Of a stretch of DNA of 64,000 nt, positions 53,601-60,200 are shown piece after piece. The notes beneath the pieces are model-generated. The model was given only the letters and a program-made list of their open reading frames with translations. It was not told where the DNA came from and ran no database searches. A program made the translations under genes and the position numbers. The first letter of the stretch is position 1. Each line of letters opens with the position of its first letter. Origin of the DNA: Hydractinia symbiolongicarpus (taxonomy: Eukaryota > Cnidaria > Hydrozoa > Anthoathecata > Hydractiniidae); NCBI RefSeq assembly GCF_029227915.1, contig NC_079882.1, positions 22,389,001 to 22,453,000 on the forward strand. The letters are read 5' to 3'.

Positions 53601-55699
53601 GATTGCACGCTCGTTTGATTGTGGTTCATCTGAAATGCAATGCAAAATGATAATCAAACCGATACAGGTTAATATACATGTACAACTGACGGTGCAAAGT
53701 ATACTTTTGTAACGAAAACATCTCTAACCTTGAGTTTTGTATTTTAAATAAATTCCATCTCCTGTGACCAAGCAGATGTAAGAATTTTGTTGAACCACAA
53801 ATGCATCACAGTGTCTTTCATCAAACATTAAAACCCATGTTAAAATTCCATTATGTACTCCACTAACATATATATATCCATCTCTCAAACAATAAATTTG
53901 ATTAGATTCTCTTACAAAGTCAGAACACGGTCCATTTAAAAACAATGTTGCTTTGCCTTTAGTATGTGTATATATATTACCATCAGCATGAAGTGCGTAC
54001 AGTAGTTCACTGGATTCATCATAATGGACCTTTTCAATCGAATTATCTGTTTGAGCAACGTACCCTTTAAAGGTCCAGTCAGTCCCTGAAAACAAAATAG
54101 CAAAGATAATTAGTACAATAGCAGCAATAAGCAGGAAGGCAACCAAACTAAACAAAAAAAATGAATAAAAAGCACTAACAATCAATCCTTCCAACGTAGC
54201 CAGAAACATCTTCAATATAAATAATATATTTATTTCCCACATAAATATCTTTTGAGCTAATTGCAGCTGGCGCGGTGAAAAGAACATCGGTATTATCAGC
54301 ATAACTGATGCTCTGAGATTCTATGCAAATGCTGGAATCAGAAGGAAGATTTGGCACAAATATGCAATCTTTGATCGATGCTGTTAAGTCATGGTAAACA
54401 GTCCAATCTTGAACGATGCCAATTGAATCTATTTGAATGGTATAAACCTTTTTCTGGTTAGACACCCAACTTGTAATTTTTCCTGTTGAACGTTCTTTAA
54501 TGTTAGATATTCCAATTTGGTGACTTCCCACCTTGTGCACAGCACTAAAACCTAACATAAAACCAATGAAAAAAAATTCAATTTAAAACGCACAAAAATA
54601 CCAACTAAATATCGACTCTCTATATTAGTCAGTGACAATTGATAATATCATTATATGATACACATTCTGCTCCTGATGCAGTGAATATAACTTCAACAAG
54701 TCCTTTTAATAGTAGAACAACCTAATAACACTTGTACTGATTGGGTAAAATCAGAGAAAGTAAGAAAGATCTAGTTCTAAATGAAGATTGTTTAAAGACT
54801 TTTTTGAGCGGATCCAGCCATGTAGGGTACCTTTACCAGTGGTAATAGCTTACTCACATCTATTCAATTTTTTCTATCCATCCACGCAAACTTTGTCCTT
54901 GCAAAAGCAAAATCTATTTTTTTTACTTTAAAAGACTTGGCTGGTCAAGTTTATCATTCTGCTTGTAATTTGAAAGTGTTGTTTTTTTAATTCTTTTTTT
55001 TGCAAATTTTAAAAAAGCAAAAGGTCTATCATATTATGAAACTAGTCAACCAAATAAACACAGATGTTACTTTCAATGAAACAAAAAACAAAGCAAGAAA
55101 AGAAAAATTAAACTTTTTCAAGTAACTCTTCGTACACATTTTTTTTTTCACTGAAAATAAGAGAAATATCAGCATAACAATAAAGAACTATGGAAAATAA
55201 AATGGATATACAAACTAGAAATAACTAGCATAGTCTGTAGTTAGCTCATGAAGTTTTTGTTCAATTTACTGGAAAATGGTTGGTACTAAATACCGAAAAA
55301 TAATAAAATGTAAGGCAGCGTGCTTTTGATAGCATTATTTGGTATTTGCACAGTTATCCAATTGGGTTTAACACTGTGAATCCAATTGATTTAACATTGT
55401 GAAGGTAAATGTTTGAACGCAATAAAAATCATACAGACAAATAAAGATAAACAAAGTAACCTAATGTTTAAAATAACAAAAAAAAATTTTTAACGAATTT
55501 AATTTCATGCATTCTTCGCTGATACTTATCTATATATTGATGCTACCGTTTATGCAGAAATGAAAGAGTTATAATGATATTAATGATGGCAGAAACCATT
55601 GAGAAATTATTACTTCAATTTACGGTTCATGACACCTACCACAAGTGCAAAACTAACCAACAGTGCGAAAATGAGAGTAGTACTCGATTTCATCTGCAT
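20048..55699 (-). CDS. Giant adhesion-type receptor with K+-filter glutamate-receptor-like channel (whole gene model)
   Basis: Forty-five exons with compatible phases give 12,096 nt (4,031 codons plus TGA at 20048-20050). Approximate residue map: signal peptide 1-21; propeller-like 22-264; ConA-like 265-410; propeller-like 411-662; linker to 703; C-type lectin to 814; beta-sandwich to 994; MAM to 1110; LamG-like to 1339; EGF to 1378; LamG-like to 1584; SEA-like to 1706; nine FN3 to 2676; TSP1, Cys-rich module and three TSP1 to 3010; SEA to 3118; three FN3 to 3417; channel and tail 3418-4031. Between 54551 and 20670 I see no initial or terminal exon, so splitting this stretch into several genes lacks support. 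The start at 55699 is less sure (see that entry). The expected location is the plasma membrane with the modules outside. Ligand and function are unknown; gating by an extracellular or matrix cue is inference. Confidence 0.72.
24322..26665 (-). CDS. Membrane-proximal FN3 triplet of the channel gene
   Basis: Three phase 1-1 exons of 297, 297 and 303 nt (26369-26665, 25490-25786, 24322-24624), each one fibronectin type III domain. They show the usual Trp in strand B ([21 protein letters not shown]), the Tyr-containing C strand ([19 protein letters not shown]) and the YGP/YGDGP turn before the last strand. The last exon ends G|, which joins phase-correctly to the S1-lobe exon at 23676. They lie between the SEA domain and the channel, so after any SEA cleavage they would stay with the pore. 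Confidence 0.88.
26759..27568 (-). CDS. SEA domain (MUC1-like, with G-S-V-I-V motif) of the channel gene
   Basis: Three exons (27459-27568, 27302-27375, 26759-26898) with phases 1-0, 0-2 and 2-1 give about 108 residues. The order fits SEA: an N-terminal helix region ([14 protein letters not shown]), a second helix ([13 protein letters not shown]), then [12 protein letters not shown] and a C-terminal GLNDISVAS that resembles the end of the MUC1 SEA domain (LTISDVSVSD). The G-S step (codons 26894-26889) lies where MUC1-type SEA domains self-cleave (G/SVVV). Autoproteolysis here is inferred from that motif alone. Confidence 0.82.
27652..29988 (-). CDS. Thrombospondin type 1 array with an inserted Cys-rich module (channel gene)
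   Basis: Five phase 1-1 exons: TSP1 at 29818-29988, 28775-28927, 28241-28417 and 27652-27828, and a distinct Cys-rich module at 29319-29642. The TSP1 exons show W-x-x-W and CSxSCG-type cores ([29 protein letters not shown]) and CPG ends. The 108-residue inserted module has ten Cys, begins [14 protein letters not shown] and ends RRLCNC; I cannot assign it to a named family. TSP1 repeats typically bind glycosaminoglycans or matrix and are often C-mannosylated on the Trp motif; that role here is inferred. Confidence 0.87.
30143..35215 (-). CDS. Nine-domain FN3 stretch of the channel gene
   Basis: Exons 34910-35215, 34506-34814, 34060-34392, 33236-33973 (two FN3 domains in one exon), 31917-32207, 31546-31839, 30714-31025 and 30143-30469, all phase 1-1 and about 97-111 codons per domain. 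Each starts near a Pro-rich VP or AP and has a Trp or equivalent in strand B and an NxxGxGP-type turn near the end ([21 protein letters not shown]). N-x-S/T sites are frequent. Exon 34910-35215 ends at a GC donor (AG|GCAAGT), the only donor in the chain that is not GT. The intron before 31917-32207 is a 1 kb simple repeat. Confidence 0.87.
32218..33222. repeat. 1 kb simple-sequence tract of 4-bp period filling an intron
   Basis: The tract is built from the words AAAC, GAAC, AAAG and GAAA in a 4-base register and occupies nearly all of the 1,028 bp intron 32208-33235. Because the unit lacks stop codons in most registers, it produces long spurious open frames on both strands (Asn/Lys/Glu/Thr-rich on plus; Phe/Val/Ser/Leu-rich on minus). 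Blocks containing AACAAGCAAA near 32366 and 32666 suggest a higher-order duplication of about 300 bp. On the sense strand of the host gene it is pyrimidine-rich up to the acceptor. Confidence 0.9.
35525..36170 (-). CDS. SEA-like domain exons of the channel gene
   Basis: Three exons (36052-36170, 35791-35852, 35525-35676) with phases 1-0, 0-2 and 2-1, the same phase pattern as the SEA domain at 26759-27568. They give about 111 residues starting [16 protein letters not shown] with a [15 protein letters not shown] helix and a [10 protein letters not shown] strand. The equal phase pattern and secondary-structure order suggest a diverged SEA domain without the G-S cleavage motif. The family assignment is tentative; the splice model itself is well supported. 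Confidence 0.6.
36541..36702 (-). repeat. tRNA-derived SINE, second family (intronic)
   Basis: On the minus strand this begins near GTGGCACGTGGCCTTGTGG (A-box-like TGGCCTTGTGG) and has a B-box-like GGTTCGGTCC about 45 bases later. It is more GC-rich than the flanking intron. It is not a functional tRNA, since no cloverleaf could be folded by eye. Confidence 0.55.
37235..37267 (-). CDS. Putative 33-nt microexon of the channel gene
   Basis: This 11-codon, phase 1-1 segment ([11 protein letters not shown]) has an AG acceptor after a T-rich stretch and a GT donor (CAG|GTATTA). Including or skipping it keeps the frame between the LamG exon ending at 38314 and the SEA-like exon starting at 36170. 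It may be an alternatively used exon or a chance match. Confidence 0.35.
38314..40158 (-). CDS. LamG/ConA-like - EGF - LamG-like block of the channel gene
   Basis: The first LamG/pentraxin-like domain is spread over 39783-40158 (phase 1-2), 39546-39657 (2-0) and 39237-39435 (0-1). It has [32 protein letters not shown] and [15 protein letters not shown], the typical strands of a ConA-fold sandwich. Exon 39036-39152 is a short EGF-like module with eight Cys ([19 protein letters not shown]). Exon 38314-38931 is a second ConA-fold domain ([44 protein letters not shown]-like end). The domain class rests on strand pattern; exact family (LamG versus pentraxin) is uncertain. Confidence 0.75.
40246..46348 (-). 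CDS. MAM domain of the channel gene, split by a 5.7 kb intron
   Basis: Two exons, 46089-46348 (phase 1-0) and 40246-40333 (0-1). The first gives [19 protein letters not shown] and [13 protein letters not shown]; the second gives FIVLGQTG followed by [13 protein letters not shown]. Together they make the standard MAM order: W-x-Y or F-W-Y core, then F-x-I-V-x-x-G and D-I-A-I-D-x-I. The phase 0 join across 5,755 bp therefore lies inside one domain, which is good evidence that both sides belong to one gene despite the retroelements between them. Confidence 0.85.
40496..40665. repeat. 54-bp tandem repeat, about three copies (intronic)
   Basis: The unit GGAATTATAGCGAAAATTCG and its continuation starts near 40505, 40559 and 40613. 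The first two copies are almost identical and the third is diverged and truncated. It lies in the MAM intron next to the left Penelope copy. Confidence 0.75.
40802..42340 (-). mobile_element. Penelope-like retroelement, left copy: RT + GIY-YIG, 5' truncated
   Basis: A reading frame at 40988-42205 (405 codons) encodes the C-terminal part of a Penelope reverse transcriptase: motif [13 protein letters not shown], motif [18 protein letters not shown] and catalytic FVDDVF. A GIY-YIG endonuclease follows ([20 protein letters not shown]). The frame continues upstream to 42340 with one in-frame TGA at 42230-42232 (after KEFSEYIR), so the copy is truncated at its N-terminus and carries a stop. The 3' non-coding part to 40802 contains a hammerhead-like motif. 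It forms the left half of an inverted pair and lies antisense to nothing here: it runs in the same direction as its host gene. Confidence 0.88.
40817..40853 (-). ncRNA. Hammerhead-ribozyme-like motif, left copy
   Basis: Read on the minus strand it has CCGATGA, a stem GGGAGA/TCTCCC with an AGGA loop, then GAAAC and GTC, the order of a hammerhead core (CUGAUGA - stem II - GAAA). Position 4 of the core is C instead of U, which would be expected to weaken or abolish cleavage. Hammerhead motifs are established components of Penelope-like elements. Confidence 0.55.
42341..43378 (+). mobile_element. Penelope-like retroelement, right copy, inverted and frameshifted
   Basis: This is a near-identical inverted copy of 40802-41846. 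It encodes the RT after motif D and the whole GIY-YIG domain to the stop near 43192. Its coding frame is broken by a 7-bp deletion relative to the left copy around 42570-42580 (GGTCAC-GCTG instead of GGTCACTGACTACGCTG, minus sense), which moves the reading frame. It begins abruptly at 42341, where the left copy also ends, so the two are joined head to head. Non-functional. Confidence 0.88.
43327..43362 (+). ncRNA. Hammerhead-ribozyme-like motif, right copy
   Basis: The plus strand reads CCCGATGATGGGAGAAGGAT then CTCCCGAAACGTC: core box, six-base stem II, GAAAC. It is the mirror copy of 40817-40853, with the same C for U substitution in the CUGAUGA box. Confidence 0.55.
43530..45725 (+). mobile_element. 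Decayed non-LTR retrotransposon (LINE), CR1/Jockey-like
   Basis: The plus strand carries a broken LINE ORF2 in several frames. There is the end of an AP endonuclease ([17 protein letters not shown] near 43577), RT fragments ([13 protein letters not shown] near 44290, [16 protein letters not shown] near 44580, [19 protein letters not shown] near 44822, MYADDY near 44910), and a C-terminal region whose frame includes [19 protein letters not shown] near 45535-45592. Frameshifts and stops separate the parts and the 5' end is missing. It is antisense to the host gene and lies in the MAM intron beside the Penelope pair. Confidence 0.85.
46844..48683 (-). CDS. C-type lectin and beta-sandwich exons of the channel gene
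   Basis: Three phase 1-1 exons. 48561-48683 is a 41-residue piece with two Cys ([16 protein letters not shown]) of unknown fold. 48020-48352 is a C-type lectin domain: [47 protein letters not shown] and FVCQ, i.e. the expected Cys and WLG/W.D..C pattern. The Ca2+/sugar QPD or EPN motif is not evident, so carbohydrate binding is uncertain. 46844-47383 is a 180-residue single-exon module ([31 protein letters not shown]) resembling DNRLRE/CBM96-type beta-sandwiches; the exon at 63226-63723 has a similar layout. Confidence 0.78.
50157..54551 (-). CDS. Beta-propeller-like units and ConA-like domain at the start of the channel gene
   Basis: Phase 1-1 exons 54180-54551, 53729-54085, 53192-53629, 51817-52194 and 50157-50534. 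Four of them (372, 357, 378 and 378 nt) share repeated blades of about 40 residues with patterns such as [53 protein letters not shown] and [14 protein letters not shown], which resemble tectonin/tachylectin-type propeller repeats. Two exons would supply about six blades, i.e. one propeller per pair. Exon 53192-53629 between the pairs is a ConA-fold domain ([31 protein letters not shown]). The propeller class is an inference from the pattern. Confidence 0.72.
51354..51395. repeat. Near-perfect 20-bp-arm inverted repeat (intronic)
   Basis: TTGATCTAATAAAATCAAAC and its complement (one mismatch) are separated by two bases. It is in the intron between the propeller-like exons ending at 51817 and starting at 50534. 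No other feature is recognised. Confidence 0.65.
55636..55699 (-). CDS. Probable signal-peptide exon of the channel gene
   Basis: ATG at 55699 opens [20 protein letters not shown], a basic n-region followed by a hydrophobic core of about 15 residues, then V and a phase 1 donor G|GTGTCA that matches the phase of the exon starting at 54551. The base composition is more balanced than the surrounding T-rich intron sequence, which argues against a chance polypyrimidine translation. The donor is weak, so the true start could lie elsewhere, including in the upstream exons at 57-64 kb. Confidence 0.5.
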
Positions 55700-57164
55700 G
55701 AAGTCGTGGTTGAAAAAAAATAATAATTAATTTTTAGTTTTCGATTTCCCCGAATTTTTCCGTAATATTCAAAAGTAAATAATTTTATTTAAAAAAATTC
55801 CAAATTTTTTTAATGGTGGCCAGCTCGTGATTCCAGTTTTTTTAATTTTTTAATGAGGGGGATGGGTGATGAAGGGAGATGGGTGGTTATAAAAACTTAG
55901 TGTTATGTAATTAAAGAACAGTCCCATTCCCGATGCATTTTTTTAGTTCGACTCCTTTTAGCTCCGTTTTGTTATTCTACAAACAATTGGGAGGATAGAC
56001 AGGAATGCCATAGCCTCCTCTATGAAACTGTCTTTAGAATGTGCTACAATTAATAACTACGTGGACAAGATAAATGTTAGAAAATAATCTTATAAATTAT
56101 TTTGATCGTCAGTGCAAGGTCCATTCAATAAACTCATTGAAAGATTAATTCTTCTTCGAATTTTATAATGACGAGTCCTTTATTACTTTTCATAAACTTT
56201 TGATTTCCTAACAAAATGGATTTTTCCACTAACCAAAACAACCTCTTTAATATGCTAACTATGTTCATCTGGGGATGACAGGAAAAGGCGTTAAATTCTT
56301 AGTGAAAAAAAACCTTTATCGTTAAAGCTATACATTACATTAGCCTGATACAAATGAAGGGGTACAGTATTCTATTTTATACGAAGAAAATTTTATAGAC
56401 ACCATTCTTATGCAAAATCTGTTTTGAAGTGGGTAACTAAGCCAAACCTGGGATTAAAATAAATTAATTTAATACCCTTTAGTGGAGCCACTTGTGTGCT
56501 TTCAAACTTATGGTAATAAACTCCACTTTTCCCCTTCATCTTTTACCACGCCAAGGGTTATTCATTGAAAAAAACAAAAACAACAACAACAGGAAAAATA
56601 AACTACTCTGAATAATTTTTTTTATTTACATGGTTACCATTTGAAAATCAAATATTGCTTTTGTTGTTCATCTACCTAAGCGAATTTATCAAGTTCTAAC
56701 AGTAAGAAAAATATTGAATCCTTCTCATCTTTATTTTTCTATTTTTTTAAAGGCTTGTCCACATTATTTGTTTTTTTTTAGATTAGTAAATTTTCCAATG
56801 AGCAGTCCCTCTTAAATGTGTTCCCATGAAACAAAATTATAAAAAAGCTTTATCAGAAAGACCTTGTAATACTTTTCAATTTAATAACTTTATTTGAAAA
56901 TAAAATAATAGCAAAAAAAAAAAAATGAACAAAAATCAGCCAACAGACAACTTTTATTTCAAAAGAAAACTCAGTGCATAAACGTAGAAAAAACAAGGTC
57001 AAAGGTTTTTTATGCTTTGTTTAAAGATTAATAGAAATGGTATTTTTAGGTATAGGAAGAAGTAGTATATCTGTTGAATTTTAAATATTAGTTTCACTTG
57101 AAGTAATACTCGTTCTGAACTCTTACTTTATTGGGATCATTATTCCACGAAAGAAAAAAAGTTA
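55700..57164. other. Intergenic spacer or long intron
   Basis: No convincing internal exon is present. On the minus strand an acceptor TTGTAAG ending at 57178 followed by GAT TGC-type reading gives an early stop near 57165 and could be a short terminal exon of the upstream gene. AATAAA (minus strand) lies near 56957. If these are real, the spacer separates two genes; otherwise it is part of a 2.7 kb intron. Confidence 0.4.
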
Positions 57165-57268
57165 AGTTTTGGAGCAATCTTACAACAGAATAACATTAGA
57201 TCCATGCAAGTGTCACAATTAAGGATGCTGCATAACTAACAGTCAGTATATAAAACGACAACGCATAC

Positions 57269-60200
57269 CTTTTGATAAAGGTATCCTTAACACAACTCTT
57301 TTAGAACCTGCATAAACAATGAAATTGCTGCCAACATCAAAACTTTTGCAATCAATATTTTTGACTGCAAGTTGCCATTGCTGAGTGTCATCATTCAACA
57401 GATATATATCTTTGCCACTAAGACACCACAAATCGCCTATTCTTGATACTTTGATATAAGAGCATACTTTTCCCAACTTTTCCCAACTTCCTACAAGTAC
57501 AGTTTCACCTATTGCATGCCTGTAAACAAATTGATCATTGGCATCGATGACATAAAGGGTTCTTCTGCTCTCTGATACATCAATCTGAGAAACAACTTTC
57601 AGAGCCGCTGCTACAAAACAAGCACCTAAATGACAAAAGTATTTTTAAGAATTAAGAATATGATATAATTCCATTCTTCTTTTTTTATTTTTTACAGTCA
57701 TTACAAAAGTGTTGCACATCAATGTTCAAAACTGTAGTTGCAAACATATTTTTGAGAAATGGCTAACAAAGATTATGTATTTTTAGTTCACAATCACCAA
57801 AGCTGGTGTTTGAAAATATCTATATGAACAAATAAACTTATACCTGCAGAAAGACAATGGTAGAAGACGTTATCAGTTCCATGGCAAATTGTATATTGAA
57901 GAGCTATATAAAAATCAGAACATTGTAAACCGTTTGGAGTTAGATCTTCTGCAGTAGAGACATTTCGAATTGTTTTAGTATGTGCGTCTCTAACGTCATA
58001 GATTTTATTAACAGACACCACTTTAACAGCATTCCTTTTGCAGAGAAGCCTTTTAACCAAATATGTATAACTGCCTTCAATGCCAGTAGTACCAACCGGG
58101 TGGCTATAGAAGAGTGTATATGGTGATCCATAATATAATATCACCATAGTTGATTCATCGTTAGTTAAGAAAACTTTGTCCACCCAAGCAGCATTTGTAA
58201 TGTATATACTCTCAGAAGCTAAATAATACAATAAAAATAAATAAATCAATGTACAGATAATTAACCATAAAATAAAGCTCAAATTATCTAAAATTAGAAA
58301 CTCCTCTTCTCTGAAAACCCTGTTAGTTCCTTCAGTGTGGACTAACTCACCAAAACATATGGAAATAGTTTCAAAGTAAAGGCCATGTGTGAAAAAAGAA
58401 TGTAAATATCAAATAGATCATGTGAAAGTTGTAAAAATTTCAATTTCGTTTGGATTCTCTGCTTTAATGATATTTTAGTTAAATTTTTATAAAAACAATC
58501 TATATCTTATTATAGTAAACTAGTCGTCAGTCTGTGGAAAATCTTCCAGAGGCTCACCCGGCACACATATTTCAGTTCTCACATTCTTATACATCTCCCA
58601 AACATAGGTAATTTGTGCATCTGTAGCATTTGGCTACCATTATTAACAAAACATGGCTATCATTGGAGAGATTACCATTTTACTTAATTAACGTGCTTTT
58701 GAACTTAGCGTTGATGGTAATTTTTATAGGCGTTAATTTCAACTAAAAAAATCAGTAAGACACCATAACCTAAGGGTAGTGGTAAGAGATTTGTTGTTGC
58801 CCAAATGATTACTGAAGATACTGATAACGAAAGAGAAAGACCCATTTTATTCTTAATGAATGCAAAAAAAACATGTATTCTAACAATTTCCTAAAAATTA
58901 TTTCCTAATGTTAACTATTTCCACATAAATTTTTACAAGGATTTCACTGAAGAAATATCAACACTTAATCCATTGTTTAATGTTTAATGTGTTGGTTGAC
59001 AAATTGCAAAAAATATAATTTTATAAGACATTTTTATTGGTTCGTCTAGACTGCCCAAAAATAAATTTTTAAACGCTTACCAAACCTGGGCAAAATTTTT
59101 TGGAGTAACTTAAAAGATAAGCAATTCAAACAACTGTTTTAAACTTTTATACTGTAAAAGAAGTAAAATAAATTATTATAACGTAACTCAGGTTATCTTT
59201 GAAACTAAAACGAATGAAATGATGCAAATAGAAATACTAATCAACAGCGATAAATGTGTGCTGTTAAATCCTTATTAAGTGTTGGTCAGAAGACTTTCTT
59301 TTTTAATAATTAAGGGTTTTTTTTTTGTTTCTTTGCAGATAAAACTTTCGCAGCTGGGATAATTTTTATTATTTTTAAAACTTTTAGGCTTGTGAAAATA
59401 AATTTTTAAGGAAATAAACTTTTGTGATTTAAGCTAAAACCAGAAAAATTCACAAAACTTTTTTCGGCAAACTCTTCTTTCATTAAAGTTCTAGCCGCAA
59501 TTAAATTTGACAAACTGCATTAATTTAATTGAAATAAGAGCTTCCACTTATTTCTAAAGCATTTATTTTCTGAGTGCTAAATTTGCTATAACAAGATTTA
59601 TACAATAACAAGATTTGTATAATCAAGGCAATAAAGGCAACAAAATAACAAGTAAAAGATGAAAATTCTATATAATTTAGCCTCTTCAGTTCAACAGTAA
59701 TGGTACTTTTATTACTGAGAGTTCTGCAAAAGTGCATTTAAATCTCCCATTTGAGCTACAGAAGCTGTGCAAGCACAACAGCCGCTCAACTAGACAACTG
59801 CCAAGACAATCAATCCTATTCTCGTATTGAACGGTAAGCGGAAATGATTGATTCACACTTTTTATAGTCTCTGGCATGACTCAGCCAGAGTTTGAACCTA
59901 ATACCTTCTGCACTGGAGCGGAACGCTCCACCACAAAGCCACCAGTCAGGTTAGAACGTTTACAAAAAATTTTTCTTATAACTTTAAGAAAAATGAAAAA
60001 ATACAGCTCAACTGGAAAACCAATCAATACTTATGAAATAATTTAAAAACAAAAGCATTTTAAACTTGATAGTTCTCCTTAGCCCTGGCTTTGGTAGAAA
60101 TGCTGTTTGGGAGGAATTAATTATGCTTATTGGTTGTAAAACGACTAAATACAAACTCATTCCATGTAGAAATAGGGGGATCATAAATGACATTACATAT

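Noticed and set aside
57094-57178. Minus-strand reading LSWNNDPNKVRVQNEYYFK then stop, considered as a last exon of the upstream gene
   Set aside because: It needs a phase 2 entry, while the preceding exon ends in phase 1; kept only as a hint in the boundary discussion.
58219-58282. ATG directly upstream of the propeller exon giving a hydrophobic, signal-like start
   Set aside because: The stretch is the T-rich acceptor tract of the intron, which translates to Phe, Leu and Ile by composition; a normal AG acceptor lies at 58219.
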